The notes under the pieces: generated by a model
The model's database searches: none
What the model was told of the DNA's origin: nothing
The model's input: the letters and a program-made list of their open reading frames with translations, nothing else
Part shown: positions 34,501 through 46,928 of the stretch, in pieces
How the letters are laid out: the number at the start of each line of letters is the position of its first letter
Position numbering within the stretch: position 1 is the stretch's first letter
From: Coffea arabica
Lineage: Eukaryota > Streptophyta > Magnoliopsida > Gentianales > Rubiaceae
DNA: 64,000 bases
NCBI RefSeq assembly: GCF_036785885.1
Contig: NC_092316.1
Coordinates: forward strand, 51,159,001-51,223,000
Reading direction: 5' to 3'
Translations under genes and position numbers: made by a program

Positions 34501-36141
34501 TTTACTCACTGCATCAGTTTCGAAATATGGCCACAACTCACTCAATTCAACTTGGAATTGAGCGTAGTTGATGGCGTTAGAAATCTCTCTCATAAAGCTG
34601 AATTTTCTCAGAAGAAACCATTTCCAAATTCTATCCACAAACAGCTCGTTTTTGAGCATCAAGAAGAAATTTCTGTCCTGTCTCCTGGAGAGCAACGAAA
34701 CAGGGCAGTGATTTTCAAACGAATGGTGTGGCTCACTCAAGTGGAACCAGAACGCGAATTTAGTACCAATGGAAAGCTGGGAATGTCTAGTTTCCAATGC
34801 CGCAAACGGCACTTGATTTCGACATCGGAGTAAAGAGTTATAGCCGATACAAAATGACTGCCTGGTCAATACGGGAATCATTTTCCAGATTTGCTAACTT
34901 TCGAAATCAATTCATTTGACCAACCAAATCATGTTATTTTTCAATGAAATTTTGTACACACTCACAATAACATGTAAACAACATAATCAAGCCATTAGAA
35001 CTTCAAAATTTTGCACAAAAGTGGTCGGACAAGGCAGGGGTAAAATCGGAAACTTTTGCCTCTTGCACCCAATGAAATTTCTGTCAATTACACACCATTA
35101 ATCCATCATTTTAACCACTAAACCAACAATATATCCACCATCAATCATCAAATCAGCAACAACCCAAGTGTGGGAATCCATAGAGCCCACTTTCACATTT
35201 TTCCAACAATATCAAGATACCCATACACATGCAATAGCTTAAGGATGCATTTCTACCATCATAAACCAAGCTTAAGGTGTAGGATGAGGTTATACCTCCT
35301 TGTTGCTTTAAACCAGAAATTTCGGTCCTCAAGATGCTCCAAGAAACCGTGAGAAACTCCTCCTTTTTCTAGCTAGATGATCTCTCCACGTGACAAGCTA
35401 AGTGTAGTTCAAATTTGGTGTGAATCCATGAAGTTTTTGTGCAAGAATTGAGGATGAAAATGGCAACTTTGTGTTGTGTTTTTGCTGCAGAGAATTCGGC
35501 CAAGAGAGAGACTAGGAGAGAGAGTGTTTGGTCTAAATTTAGCTTCTTAAGGAAGACACAATGTGTGGTGCAAAAATCATCCCCAAAGTCAACTCTCACT
35601 AGGGTGCGTTTGGGTGCGTTTGGGCGCGTTTCGGCTCGATTTCTCGCGCGTTTGGTTCACTAGTGCACTAAACCTCTAATGCACTTATATTCATGTAGAT
35701 AATATTCACTCTTAATTATCCCGAAATAAGGGTCTAAAGTCCCTCAAATAAAGTCACGCGTGTGGAAACGTGTACCGTCAATTTTATCGCTATAACGCGA
35801 AACCTCCGAGAAATTCTTATAACGTCCGTACTACTAACCATCACTTGAGTATTTAAACATTAAAATGCCTATTTTAGGTCCATTGTACATGTCTCCAATA
35901 TTTCAAACCTATTGTACTCTCAATCGATCAAGATTTCCAAAGACGTGTTCACTATTTTTACAAAACGAGCTTCCGAAAATTAATTTTTGAAACAAGTCAT
36001 TTTAAAAATATAATGAAACTATATTTTCATGTAATTAGATCTCAAGAACTTAGAAAATAATATTCGGAGCAAAAGGCCAAATAAATAATTAAATAAGCTA
36101 GAAATAGGAGATTAAATAAGTAAATTTTGCGAGTCCTCACA
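31590..36141 (-). repeat. LTR 3 (5' LTR of right unit)
   Basis: 4552 bp, with G at 31944 like LTR 2 rather than LTR 1. It ends CTCACA and is followed by ACCTTCTGAAATTG, where CTTCTGAAATTG is the interior of the cysteine-rich peptide gene of unit B. Confidence 0.9.
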
Positions 36142-36143
36142 AC

Positions 36144-36393
36144 CTTCTGAAATTGAGATTAGTACTAGGGTTATCGGCAGGAATTATCGCACAACCCACT
36201 ATACATCCAACCACACACACCGTCTTCTTTATACCATGTAAGTGTTCACAAATAGTACCATCACAAGCAATTTCACATCCAGCTCCATCAACGATGTCAA
36301 GTGGGTGCACCACTTTAGGATCCTGGCTAATGGAATTGGAGATGGGAAAACAAACAAGTGCAGCATAATTATCAGCTTTATTGAGGAATTCAT
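36144..36393 (-). pseudogene. Cysteine-rich secreted peptide gene, copy B, truncated and frameshifted
   Basis: Copy of the 8975-9268 gene. The start codon (36391-36393) is kept. One base is missing in the signal-peptide region (GTGCAGCAT against GTGCTAGCAT in copy A), which shifts the frame. The last ~45 bp, including the final two cysteine codons, are lost where LTR 3 begins. Not functional. Confidence 0.8.
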
Positions 36394-36611
36394 GTTTTGA
36401 TAATTATATTTTGTGTTAAGCTAGTTAAATTAAGACTTAAAAGAGAGATTTTTTGGTACAAACGTAAGGAAAGACTTGGAGGCTATAATTTTTTTTTTTT
36501 TTTTCAATCCAAGTTCAAGATAGCTAAGCAGGCTTGATAATATCAGTAAAATCTTAATGTTTATCTTCTAGAAACTAATAGTGTCATTAAAGATTCTTTT
36601 TTTTTTTTTGG

Positions 36612-37410
36612 GAAAAATCATTCAAAACATTCTTTACATTTATAAAATGACTTTTTTCATTCCTCCCTTTGAAAAGTGTAATTTTATCTCTTTTACAAAT
36701 TTACATTGATTAAATTTGGTTCCTATCTAGATTTTTGGCTAATTTTTAGTCGGAATCCATTATTTGCCTTGTACGTGATCATTTTCTGAGGGGTAAAATT
36801 GTCCAATCACATTTCAAATAATTTGATCCACAATCCCTTACATTTCACAAAATAAATTTTTTTGTCCCTTACATTTTACAAAATGAATTTTTTCATATCT
36901 CATTGATCATGTGTGCGAATAATTTTTTTTAAATCCAAGTATATGTCTATCTAATTTCACCTAAACAGTATGAATAGCATGTAATATATTTATATTTAAT
37001 TTCACCAACAATTATAATGAGTTTGTTCAGATGAGATTAAATAGAGATATATTACATACTATTCGTACTGTTCAACTAAAATCAAATAGACATACATGAA
37101 TTTAAAAAAAACTGTTCAGACACATGATTATTGAGGGATGAAAAAAATTATTTTGCAAAATGTGAGGAACAAAAAAATTCATTTTGTGAAATGTGAGAGA
37201 CTATGGATCTGATTATGTGAAATGTGATTTTGCAGTTTTATCTCTAAAAAATGATCACGTGTAAAACACGTGATGGATTCCGGTAAAAAACTACTCAGAA
37301 ACCAAATTTGACTAATATAAATTTGTAAGGGATGTAAAATTATATTTTTCAAAATAAGGGACGAAAAAAATTATTTTATAAATTGTGAGGGATATTTTGA
37401 ACAATTTTCC
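36612..37410. mobile_element. ~800 bp fold-back element, copy B
   Basis: Same long inverted repeat as at 9473-10274, including TGATCACGTGTAAAACACGTGA on the right arm. The two arms are still almost fully complementary. Confidence 0.75.
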
Positions 37411-38822
37411 TTTGTTTTTTTTGGAAAGAATGTTTTTATTTTTTCAAAAACATATCTTAGCCAAATTTTGACTGTTAAGTGTTATTGACCATTTCGTTAA
37501 CACAATGTTATTCAATGTTCAACTATTAGAATCATATTTTCCTTTTAGGTGGTGGTTAGATGACAGATCCTTTTGTTACTTTGATTGCCAGTTTAACCAA
37601 TTTAAATCATTGCTTAACAAAAGTTGGGTTAATATTACTAACCATCCCCCTTCCCCTCCCCCACCCCCCACCAACAAAAAAAAAGTTTGGGGTCATTCGT
37701 ACTTTGCCCCCCTAATGTTTTGGATAATTTGCAGTTTATTGATATGAAATATAGTTGTAGTAGCATTTGGCCGCCCAATAAATTTTATTGCCAATTTATA
37801 ATTATTATATTAATTAGGTCTATTTTTTGTTCCAATATGCTTGCTGTTTTTGTTACGCCATTCAATCCATCGCACATATTTTTAGTGAAGATACCTTACC
37901 GCCAAACACCACCGGCCAAGTCCAACTCCTAGTTGTTAACGGAATACAAATTCATGCAGAATTCGTGAATGTCCTTGTTTTGGTTTTTCTTTTCTTTTTT
38001 TTCTGACATGATAGACACTTTTATTCATTTAAGGAATTGGAAAGCCTAATTGTTAATAGAATAATCGAATTGGAACCTAGTTGTTAACAAAATATAGATT
38101 CATGCAGAATTTTTGAATGTCCTTGTATTGGTTGCTTTTTTTTTCGAACACGATAAATCTATCTAAACCTACTCCAATTCTATACTACTCCTACATGATA
38201 GATTCTATGCAGACACTTGTTTTGGTTTTCCATTCACAAAAATGTGATGTATTCCTTGCATGTCACAATGTACAACTGTACAAGGACCACCGTGCCTTCA
38301 ACTCAACCTTTGGGATTCCTTCATAGAACCAGCCACAAAATAAAATTCCAGAGTGAGCCAATTGCATCTTTTTCCAAGAAGACAAAACCAAATAATTAAT
38401 TCCTTGTTGTCGGTATCTTTTTGATTAAATTACTAAAGATTAACCCCCGACCTAATCTGTCTTTGTCCCAGTTTCACCTCTTGTTCTCCCAATTAATGTG
38501 ACACCTCCTTCAAACTTGAAAATGATTCAAATGAGTCCAAACCATGACTTGTCCGTTTATACGTATGGAACCGGTCTCCATCCGCTATATTAACCATCTA
38601 ATACCCTCTACCCACTAATCTGAATAGTTAAAAAAATATTAATTTTTATTATACTAAAAAGAATATACATCATCTTAAATCAACATACAAAGTTGAATTT
38701 TAAACTTCAGTAGAACCATAGCGAAATTCAACATTTTATGAATAGTAAATTTGATAACCTTCCAAAACAAGATAAACTATAACTAAAAAAAAGAATATTA
38801 TTATGAAATTTTAACTAAATTA
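37411..38822. other. Non-coding spacer of core unit (copy B)
   Basis: Collinear with 10275-11684, including the TTGTTAAC direct repeat pair and the C-rich patch at ~37646. No gene seen. Confidence 0.6.
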
Positions 38823-39788
38823 TAGAGATGGTAATATGGATAAATGGTTCATAATTGGTTTTGAGTTAATGGATTGTGGATGAAATTTTTCCAATTCATT
38901 TAGATCCATTTAATAAATGAATCCAAATGGATGGATCAAAATGGATTAAATAAAAATCAATTATCCATTTATAATCCATTTAAATAATTCTATCAAGACA
39001 AAAGCAGTATCAAAATAAGCATGGTGAACACAAATTCCCAGAAATCACTTGCTCACTAAAGTGTAAGTTAGATAGCTTCAGAATTCTATTTTAAGAATAT
39101 TCTGCTTAACACTCTTAAGATCACACTGAACGCAACTAAAGAGCCAACCACTTAAAAAGGATTTACATATTTACACGGGGGCAAAAAAAAATAATTTCAG
39201 GCAAATAGGTGTCTAGCTCAAACCCAAATTCCAAATCCCAAAACCACAAGAGAAAATGATGATAGCCATGCACGATATTAAATATTTCTCATTAGGTGTT
39301 GCGTCTAAATAGAGTTAGCAAATGTTCGACAAATAGGACAAGAAGGCGTTTATAGCAACCACGAGTCTATGCACTGAACATGGAAGCTGCGGTTGCAAAT
39401 GGGCAACAATTTGTAAACTTCACCGATCTTGAAACCGTCCAAACACACAGCACATTCCTTGTGGGGGTCTTCTTCCTTGTACTGGAAGATGAGTATTTAT
39501 AGAAATGTCACATGCGTATTAGCTGTTTGTGAGAATGACTGTTTGAAAGATGGGTTTTTATAGTTGGGTTCTCTGTCTAGGATTGAGTTGAAAAACATGC
39601 AATAAAAAAAATATGGTTTTTAGTCATTTTCTTTCCATTTCTTTTATTTGGTTTTTTCGTAAATGGATACATATGATTTTTGTGGATAATCCATATAAGT
39701 CAATTTAATTTAATGATTTTACTTTGGTCAACCATTTAAAACCAATATTATAAATGGATAATCCAAATCCATTTAATTATGGATTATA
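38823..39788. mobile_element. hAT-like element, left part (copy B), split by Harbinger insertion
   Basis: Starts TAGAGATGGTAATATGG. It shares derived bases with copy C that copy A lacks, and contains the RING-H2 fragment. It is interrupted at GGATTATA and resumes at 46710. Confidence 0.7.
39305..39496 (-). pseudogene. Captured RING-H2 fragment, copy B
   Basis: Reverse strand reads through the first metal ligands ([14 protein letters not shown]) and the [10 protein letters not shown] block in frame. A TAA then precedes T-P-S-CPIC, and the frame ends at 39305-39307. Copy A has CAG at that site, so the stop arose in the B/C lineage. Confidence 0.75.
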
Positions 39789-40759
39789 GCGGTATTGTAT
39801 GGACTGTTAGTATCCATTTTCGGTATTAGAAAATAGTAAAATTTTTGGAATAATTGACTTCGGTTGACCCAAATAATTTATTTGCCTGGCATCCAGTTTT
39901 CTTTTTGAGCTATCTCTTATTTTCTGACCGTTACACTTTCCCAATTCACAAACCAACAAAACCTGTCTCGTACTTGCCCTCTCTCTTTCTTCCCCTTTAC
40001 TCCTCTTCTTTATCACCTCCAACCAGACGCTGCATCCCCATTAATTCATACCTCTGCTCTACGACAAGCCTCCATTTACTGAGAAATAACAAGCCAATTT
40101 TCACAGATAATTGCACCAATACAACATGGATCAGAGAAAGCGCATAAAATTTTCCTCGGTCATAACGATTCTGGCCAAGAAAGCTCTAGGAATCAGACCT
40201 TGCCACTGACCTTCTTCGTCAACACAGAAATCTCCACTGCGCTCAATTCATCTGCCCAGGTATGTTTTGCTGGCTTTGTTCCAATAAATCTATTTTTTTC
40301 ATTCATTTGTATGGTTCTTCAGTAGACTCTTCAGATTTATAGTAAAAAGCTACCGAAATGTATGCTGCCCATAGGTCCTGCTTCTGAAAAATTAGGGTTC
40401 AATAATTTATGACCGAGATTATATTTAATTGCTCATAATTAGTGTCAACAAAATTAACTATAGCTGAGGGAGGTAGTATGACTATAAATACACTTGAAAT
40501 AACTTAGATATAGGATGTCTAATTTTATTCGATGCTAAAAATACCGTGATACAATGTTTTTGTTTAAATTCCATCATGTTTGCTTTGGTGTCTTTGTTGA
40601 CTGAATGCGCTTGGATTCGATTTTTGCTCAACTGTACTAGTTACCATTCTGCCGTCCCATTGCTAGAGGAGGTCATAATGCTTCTATTTTTTTTTATTTT
40701 TTTGTAGCAACGTAGTCCGAAACTTTGGTTCCCCCAATATTAGATTGGAACACATTTAT

Positions 40760-42787
40760 ATGCCTTTGAAACGCCATCGAGTCTATAAAAGCAGCGGTAA
40801 GACCACTATACAAGTTCACCAAGTGTTTGATTGTCTATACGATTGCAAGGTTGTTGTTATTTCTTGCCTTTCATTCTATAAAATATTTGTTTCTGATTCA
40901 ACAATAGCCACATGGACTCCGTAGGAATGTGCAATTTATCGAACAACTATAACTTCCATCCTTTATTATGTCTTTCTATTATACACAACTCACAATTTCT
41001 TGAGTCTTTGTAATTCATTTCTATGTAGTCCAGCCAGCACATTCCGAGACCGATTCAAACGATTTGGGTGCTTGCGCAAGAAAACGACTTTGTAAAGGTA
41101 ATACTTGCCTCCTAGTCTGTAGTAATGAAGTTATAGGCAATGAAATTGACTTTTTCTTAAGCAACCTAGCTATGTACGCTCATTAATATATGATTTTGTT
41201 GCGGTAGATGACTGATGAATCTGAAGTAGTTGATTGGAAGAATCATCCAACACTTGAGTCATCATTTGTTGCCACACTTGTAGAGTGGCATAGGAATGGT
41301 GCTTGGGACAAGTTCCAAAAGGGCAGGTCGAACTAGCATCATTTAACCCTACACATGAATAACAAGTGGCAAGTTAATTTGAAGTGGGAACAATACCGAT
41401 CCAAATTTTATCGACTGGAATCTGTGTGGAAATATTTTGTCAAGCTAAATGGGATGTCCAGGTCTACGGCAGAGATAGGAGTTGGCTTTAATTCAGAGTT
41501 GCTGTGCTTTCAGGCCACAAGGGAGAAACGGAGCGCTCTTACGCTAGTAAACTTAATCAAATTAACTTCCGTTGATACCTATGATCTATTGACTGCATTG
41601 CTGAAATTTTTTGGCAAGTTTGCTTGAGGACTTTCATATGACAACTCTTGTATTTTGTATGATACTTTATTAAATTTCAGTTAATTATGATTAATAAGCT
41701 ATGTATCTATTAAAGATGTGGAAAAATGCTAGAAATTTTTTTCGAATTATTTGCCATCTTCTTATAAGGAACAATATGTAGACGGACCTACCATCAAATT
41801 CTTGGTTGCTTCCCTTTTATTATTAGTTTTTATACAAAGCCTTTAGGTATGATAGTCTTATTGCATTATGGATTTAATAGATGGTACAATAGTCTAGGAA
41901 ATGCTATTGCTATGCCTTAACAAAACGCATATGATACACAGAACGAGGCAATTATATTAAGCAGATTAGTACTGAGTTTCTGGTTGTCTGACCAAACGAA
42001 TGGTGTGTTTCGTAAAGCCATATTCATATATTTGCTACCATCTTTTTTGGTTGTCTGCTGCCCTCTTATATCTTTTATTTCTGTCCTCTTTGTTTATGTA
42101 ATGGTAGCTGGTCAATATTTCAAAACTGCTATAAGTTGTCAATATCTAAGTTACTTCAACTTTTATATACATGTCTTCTACCTGAAAATTGCACTTTCTA
42201 CATGGTTCAACCCATGTCCTTTCACTTGACTTGCAGGAAAATAAATTCTTTGCAAGGTTCAAAGAAGGACGAAGCTGTGGCTGTTTCTTTGAACTTACTG
42301 AAATCCTTCAGGGCAGATCTGCCACAGGCAAGCATGCCCAATCGTCCGCCCAGAGTGATGTCCATCACTCTGCGTGGTCTGCTGAAAAGACAACTAGTGC
42401 TGCATCACGGGTCAAGGGAAAGGCAAAGGTAAATGAACCTACGTCAGTGTTTTAGGGTGACGATATTTATATTCCTGTTGTGGATGAAGATGTCGAATTT
42501 GTTGGTAGTAGGCCTGGTAAACGACAAGCCTCCAGTCGAGGGACTTCGTCCTATGATGGGTCTAGGAGTACTAAGTCTCAAAAGACTGGTGAGGCTTTAC
42601 GAGATACAGCCGGCAACATGAGCAAATTGTCACAGATTAGGATTGATGAAAACACGCGACGTAATGAGTGGTGTGTGGCTGGTTTGAAGGTTTGGGATAA
42701 GAGCTATCCAAAACATGAGCCTGTACATCTGCGGAACCAGAAACGGCTTGCATGCATGAAGGAGTTCGCAAGCAGTGAGAGGTAGTG
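40760..42787 (+). pseudogene. Harbinger Myb/SANT-like ORF1 protein, copy B, broken
   Basis: Probable exons 40760-40796, 41029-41097, 41208-41546 and 42237 to TAG near 42785. The Myb-like exon (NLKWEQYRSKFYRLESVW, KLNGMSRSTAEIGVGFN) has a TAG at SN-stop-HHL where copy A has Trp. The last exon has a TAG after TSVF, then stays in frame through YIPVVDEDVEFVG and KSQKTGEAL to KEFASSER. A and B carry different stops here, so ORF1 may still have been open when the unit duplicated. Confidence 0.65.
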
Positions 42788-45041
42788 CCACATGTTCCTT
42801 TAATCGGATGAAAGTTTCCAATATTACTACGCCGATACTATTCTTGACCCAAACCCCCCCCCCATGCCTAGGTAGAATGAATAAGTTCGTGAGTTAGGGA
42901 TAGCATGGGATGCTATGTTGGGCTGTTTTCGGTCACTGGAGATGCGGTGACCAATTTTGGCTTATTATTCATCCCACTAAGCATTCCCATGGATCCACTT
43001 TATTATAGCTTTCATGTTTTATTGGATGAGTACTTGTAGTACGTTTGTAATAATTATGGGGTGAATTCGTTTTCTGAACTGTTGTGGATTTTTCTTAATT
43101 ATGCATGTGGCATGGGTGGTCACCAAATGATGTTGTATTAACTCTATTGCTTGAGGACTTCTTGATACTAATTTTGAATGCGTCGAAACTTGTTCTTTAT
43201 CGCCAATAGAGAGCAATTTTACAATTTGGCAAGCTATTGGATGAATAGTTTTTGATTGATATGTATGCTTATGTGTATATATCCACATATAAAAATTTGC
43301 TTCATATATAGTCAAATATATATGTATGAATGCCCAGGTATTTGCTATCAAAATTGCCAAGTACATATGTATATATTTGTTGTTGTTGTTAGCAAATGAA
43401 CACGATTGGAAAAGTTGGTCAACCATTTTTTTCATGTAAAATTTGCCATATTTGGTTCTAACCAGCTTCCTGTTGCATATATATTGATTTCAAATTTCAA
43501 TGGTCAATGAATGACTTCGGGAATACTTCAGTAGGAGCTGGACTATGTCCTATGGCTGGTCAGCTTTGCATTGTATCTATAAGTGGTTCCTTACGCATTT
43601 GTCTAACCTATAACATTAAAGTTACAATCAGTTCCACATGCCTGCAAAATTGGCAAAAGATGTGCCCAATATAGTAAAAAGAAGGAAATGCACATGGGTA
43701 GATTGATTCTGTACATAGCATTTTTGTAACCTTATGTCAAATTTGTACAGCCTTCTTTTTTGGCTTTGTGCAATGGTTAATTTGTCGTTGGTTAAGTTAC
43801 CGACACTATTATTTCATATATAGAATAGAACTAAATATTTGGTTACCAAAAATGTCAGTAGGAATTGCTTATAAAGTGTCAGTAGGAATTACTCACTTAT
43901 ATATTCCTACCAAAATTTGCCTCTGGCATTTTTATACTCAATCAAACATCTCGTTAGCGATCCTTAGGGCAACGGCATTACAAGGTCTCTCAAATATATA
44001 TATATATATAAGTATTCTTATACCTTGCAACTGCAATTTTATCTAAGCTTCCCATCCTTATATCTTTTTTGCTTTCATGTTTAAAGCCAAGTAATTTATT
44101 TTCCAAAAATTGTACATCTCAGTTTTGGGTTGGCTATGTTTGCTTCAGTATTAGTAAGATAAAAGAAACTCGTCAAGTAAGTTGGACAGAAAATAGAGGG
44201 TGGTGAGTTTTTCATAGAAATTTAATACAAAACGTATATTTTAACAAATAGCAACAAAAGTTGTAGCTGGAACATACACTGTCATTCTTTTATTATTTCG
44301 CAAAAAAAGAGAAAATATTTTCCATCATTTGTGTTATAGAAAATATACAAGTGTTCTAGGTGCATTATTTCATAATGTTATGTAAGTATTAATTAATATA
44401 AGGTGTGTTATTTAATACTACATGTTATTGAACTACTTTAAAGAAGTTGGTAGTCAATTTACAAAACTTGGTTGATTGTATCTGTTATTCATTGTATGAA
44501 ATTGTGAAATTCATTGATATTTGTTCATTAGGGTGTGCAATAAATTATGTAGCCAATTGAAAACTTAGATAATTGCTTAGTATTTTATCACTAGACTTAA
44601 ACAAAAAATAATGGTAGTAACCAAGAAAAAGAGAGTTACTTGTGTGTATACCACCAAAATGTGCAGAAATATTGTACGTTCAATCAATACTTCGTAGAGC
44701 CTTTGTAAAGACAACTCCTAGCAATTTTTCTTGGCTGCTTTCCCTTCTAGCGGAGCACAATTTTGCATTGCCTTTTGGTTCGTCTTTATTCTAAGGTTAT
44801 TTTTTGTAGACACAATGCATCATATAATATTGGGATAAGAATAAAAAATAAGTGGCATTATTTGAGTTTATTAAACAAAATGTTATAGGATGTGAAAAAT
44901 CCACTAATGACGTATAATGTATTAAGCAGAGAATTTTATTTGTACAAAATATTTTTGTTATAAGTTGACCCTTTTAATTTGTATACTTGATTGATCCAAA
45001 TTGCTCTAAATTTAGTGTGCGAGATTGTGACACACACTTCA
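42788..45041. other. Spacer between Harbinger ORF1 and transposase (copy B)
   Basis: AT-rich, with a C-run (~42854) and a (TA)n tract (~43996-44011) longer than in copy A. 44325-45277 is the block missing from copy A. No further gene recognised. Confidence 0.55.
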
Positions 45042-46185
45042 ATGGATAATATTTGGAATACTCGGCCCTCATCATCGAATATATATTACGATAATGATGA
45101 CGAGGATTGGCAACTAATCCAGTAGGCAACGGTTATACTCTTCAATCCTGTGGCGAAAAGAGCAGCTGGATACATCATGCCTTTACCATGTAGAAATAGC
45201 GTCCTATCGGGCCGAGCTTATGTACAAGAAATTATCCATGGTCATCCAGCAAGAGTGCTTGAGAACTGAAGAATCACCGTGGATAGTTTCATGCGTTTAT
45301 GTGAAATTTTAGTGAGCAGGGGATCTGTACCGCAAAACCCACACAAAAGGATTCGTATAGAAGAGGCAGTATGTGTATGACCTTAGTTATGTTAAGCCAC
45401 AATCATCGTATGCGTTGTCTGGCTGAGCGATTCCAGCACTCCCCGGAGACCATATGTAGGAATATTCATGAGGTGCTACAAGGGATCTGTGACTTAGGGC
45501 AACATCTCATTTGTCTTAGGAATCAGAACGAGGTCTATCCAAAAATTTACACGGATCGGCGATTCGCTAATTGGTTCATGGTACTTTAATTCTACTAATA
45601 TAATGCAACAAATTTCTTTCAGTTAGCTTTATTTCACATATTTAAAAATTTTTTTACATACGAAGTAGCCCATATTTTAAATGTATAGAACGTTGTAGTT
45701 GCAATGGATAGGACGCATGTTCCCGCATATCTTTCACCTAGAGAGCAAGTGGCATACATGAATAGGCATGGGCAAGCAACTCAAAATGTTTTAGCAATTT
45801 GTAATTTTGATATGCGCTTTTCATATATTTATGCTGGTTGGGAAGGGAGCGCACATGATGCACGTGTCTCGAATGGAGCACTAACAGGGCCAACACATTT
45901 TCCTATGCCTCCAACAGGTGCACTCTAGATGTTATCAATTAAATATGGCAATATGTACTATAAAGCAAAAAGTAGTCCACTAGGATGAAATGTTTTTGAC
46001 CACCAATTTTTTTTTATCGGTATTAGGAAAATACTATCTTGTTGACTCTGCATACATAAACATTCCCGGATTTCTTGCTCCGTATCGTGAAACACCTCGA
46101 CAACCTGCACAGGAACGAATGGCATGAAATAAGGGATGAACTGGCAAATGGAATATGGAATGCCTATCGGAGACGAAGTGGCTAG
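45042..46185 (+). pseudogene. PIF/Harbinger transposase (DDE_4), copy B, inactivated
   Basis: Exons 45042-45580, 45689-45917 and 46027-46185. It keeps the N-terminal part lost in copy A (MDNIWNTRPSSSNIYYDND, GRAYVQEIIHGHPARVLEN) with stops after Q and N. It shares with copy A the frame break before MTLVMLSHNH. The first catalytic block reads AMDRTH (Gly to Arg beside the Asp). The block around the catalytic Glu is deleted: PRQPAQ jumps to the C-terminal EIRDELANGIWNAYRRR, which ends with TAG at 46183-46185. The deletion means it cannot be catalytic. Confidence 0.85.
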
Positions 46186-46709
46186 GAATCAATAAGTGAT
46201 AAGAATAATGTTATAATAAATGTAGTCAAGTATCGGTAATTATGAACCTCTTATGTGTACGCGTATCTGAGTCAACTAATTCAATTCTGTACGCTCATTA
46301 TATGGGTTTGCTTTAATTGGTGTAGGCTTGGTGAGCCTTAATCCAATTTTTTTTTTTCATGGTGAGAATGTAGTCCAAACGTTTCCCATGAATTCCCCTA
46401 ATAATAAACATCAACTTTTTTTTTTAGTCTCATAATTGAATCATTGTCAATTATATGAACTTAGCATAGCCGTTGCCCATTTGCCGGGTCCAAATAATCT
46501 TATATGGTGAGGATGTCTAATTTATATTGTTCAACTAAAATAAGTCAATACTTCCAAGTATAGAATATACAATCCAAACAGGAATCTTACTTAGTATTCT
46601 CCCAAAATTAACTATCCAAGCGAGATTGCGTTATTCTATTTTGGGTCAATACCTTTGACCGGAAAATAAATAATTATTCATTAGAATATTAATAATCCAT
46701 ACATAACAA
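46186..46709. other. Harbinger 3' region (copy B)
   Basis: Non-coding tail after the transposase stop, with T-runs near 46350 and 46413. It ends with the candidate terminal repeat at 46696-46709. Confidence 0.5.
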
Positions 46710-46749
46710 TGGATAGATAAATGGATCTCAATCGAAATTGCCACCTCTA
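46710..46749. mobile_element. hAT-like element, right terminus (copy B)
   Basis: TGGATAGATAAATGG...GCCACCTCTA. The reverse reads TAGAGGTGGCAATTTCG, the inverted partner of the left terminus at 38823. It is separated from the left part by the Harbinger insertion and abuts unit C directly. Confidence 0.75.
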
Positions 46750-46865
46750 TACATAACAATAAGAAAAATGATAAGAAATAATTTTAGCTAACATAACAAT
46801 AAGGCAAATGATAAGAGATAATTTTAACGAATATATCAATAAGAAAAATGATAAGAGATAACTTC
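46750..46865. repeat. ~50 bp minisatellite (copy C)
   Basis: Three diverged units of ACATAACAATAAG plus AAATGATAAGA, matching 8798-8915. Confidence 0.8.
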
Positions 46866-46928
46866 AAGAAAAGAGAGGAAATTGAGGAGAAAAGAAGGAA
46901 GAATAGGCAAATATATAATGGGACAAAA

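Larger units (their letters stand above)
18102..36141 (-). mobile_element. Tandem TR-GAG-type LTR retrotransposon array: LTR-gag-LTR-gag-LTR
   Basis: Period 6744 bp. LTRs are at 18102-22653, 24846-29397 and 31590-36141 (4552 bp each; TG...CA ends). Internal regions are at 22654-24845 and 29398-31589 (2192 bp). Read on the minus strand each unit has an initiator-Met primer site, a gag ORF and a polypurine tract, but no protease, RT, RNase H or integrase. LTRs plus gag without pol is the TR-GAG class of plant non-autonomous elements. The left LTR differs from the other two at 18456, 18620 and 19163 at least; the middle and right look identical by eye. The host sequences on the two sides (CACGGG and ACCTTC) do not form a target duplication. 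Confidence 0.9.
39789..46709 (+). mobile_element. PIF/Harbinger element, copy B, full length (~6.9 kb)
   Basis: Bounded by hAT sequence on both sides: left junction GGATTATA|GCGG, right junction CATAACAA|TGGATAGATAAATGG. Unit C shows the joined, empty arrangement (GGATTATA|TGGAGGGATAAATGG). The candidate ends GCGGCATTGTATGGA and, on the other strand, TTGTTATGTATGGA are similar, which suggests decayed terminal inverted repeats. It encodes ORF1 (40760-42787) and transposase (45042-46185), both inactivated. A TTA-type duplication is not evident, so the exact ends are uncertain. Confidence 0.7.
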
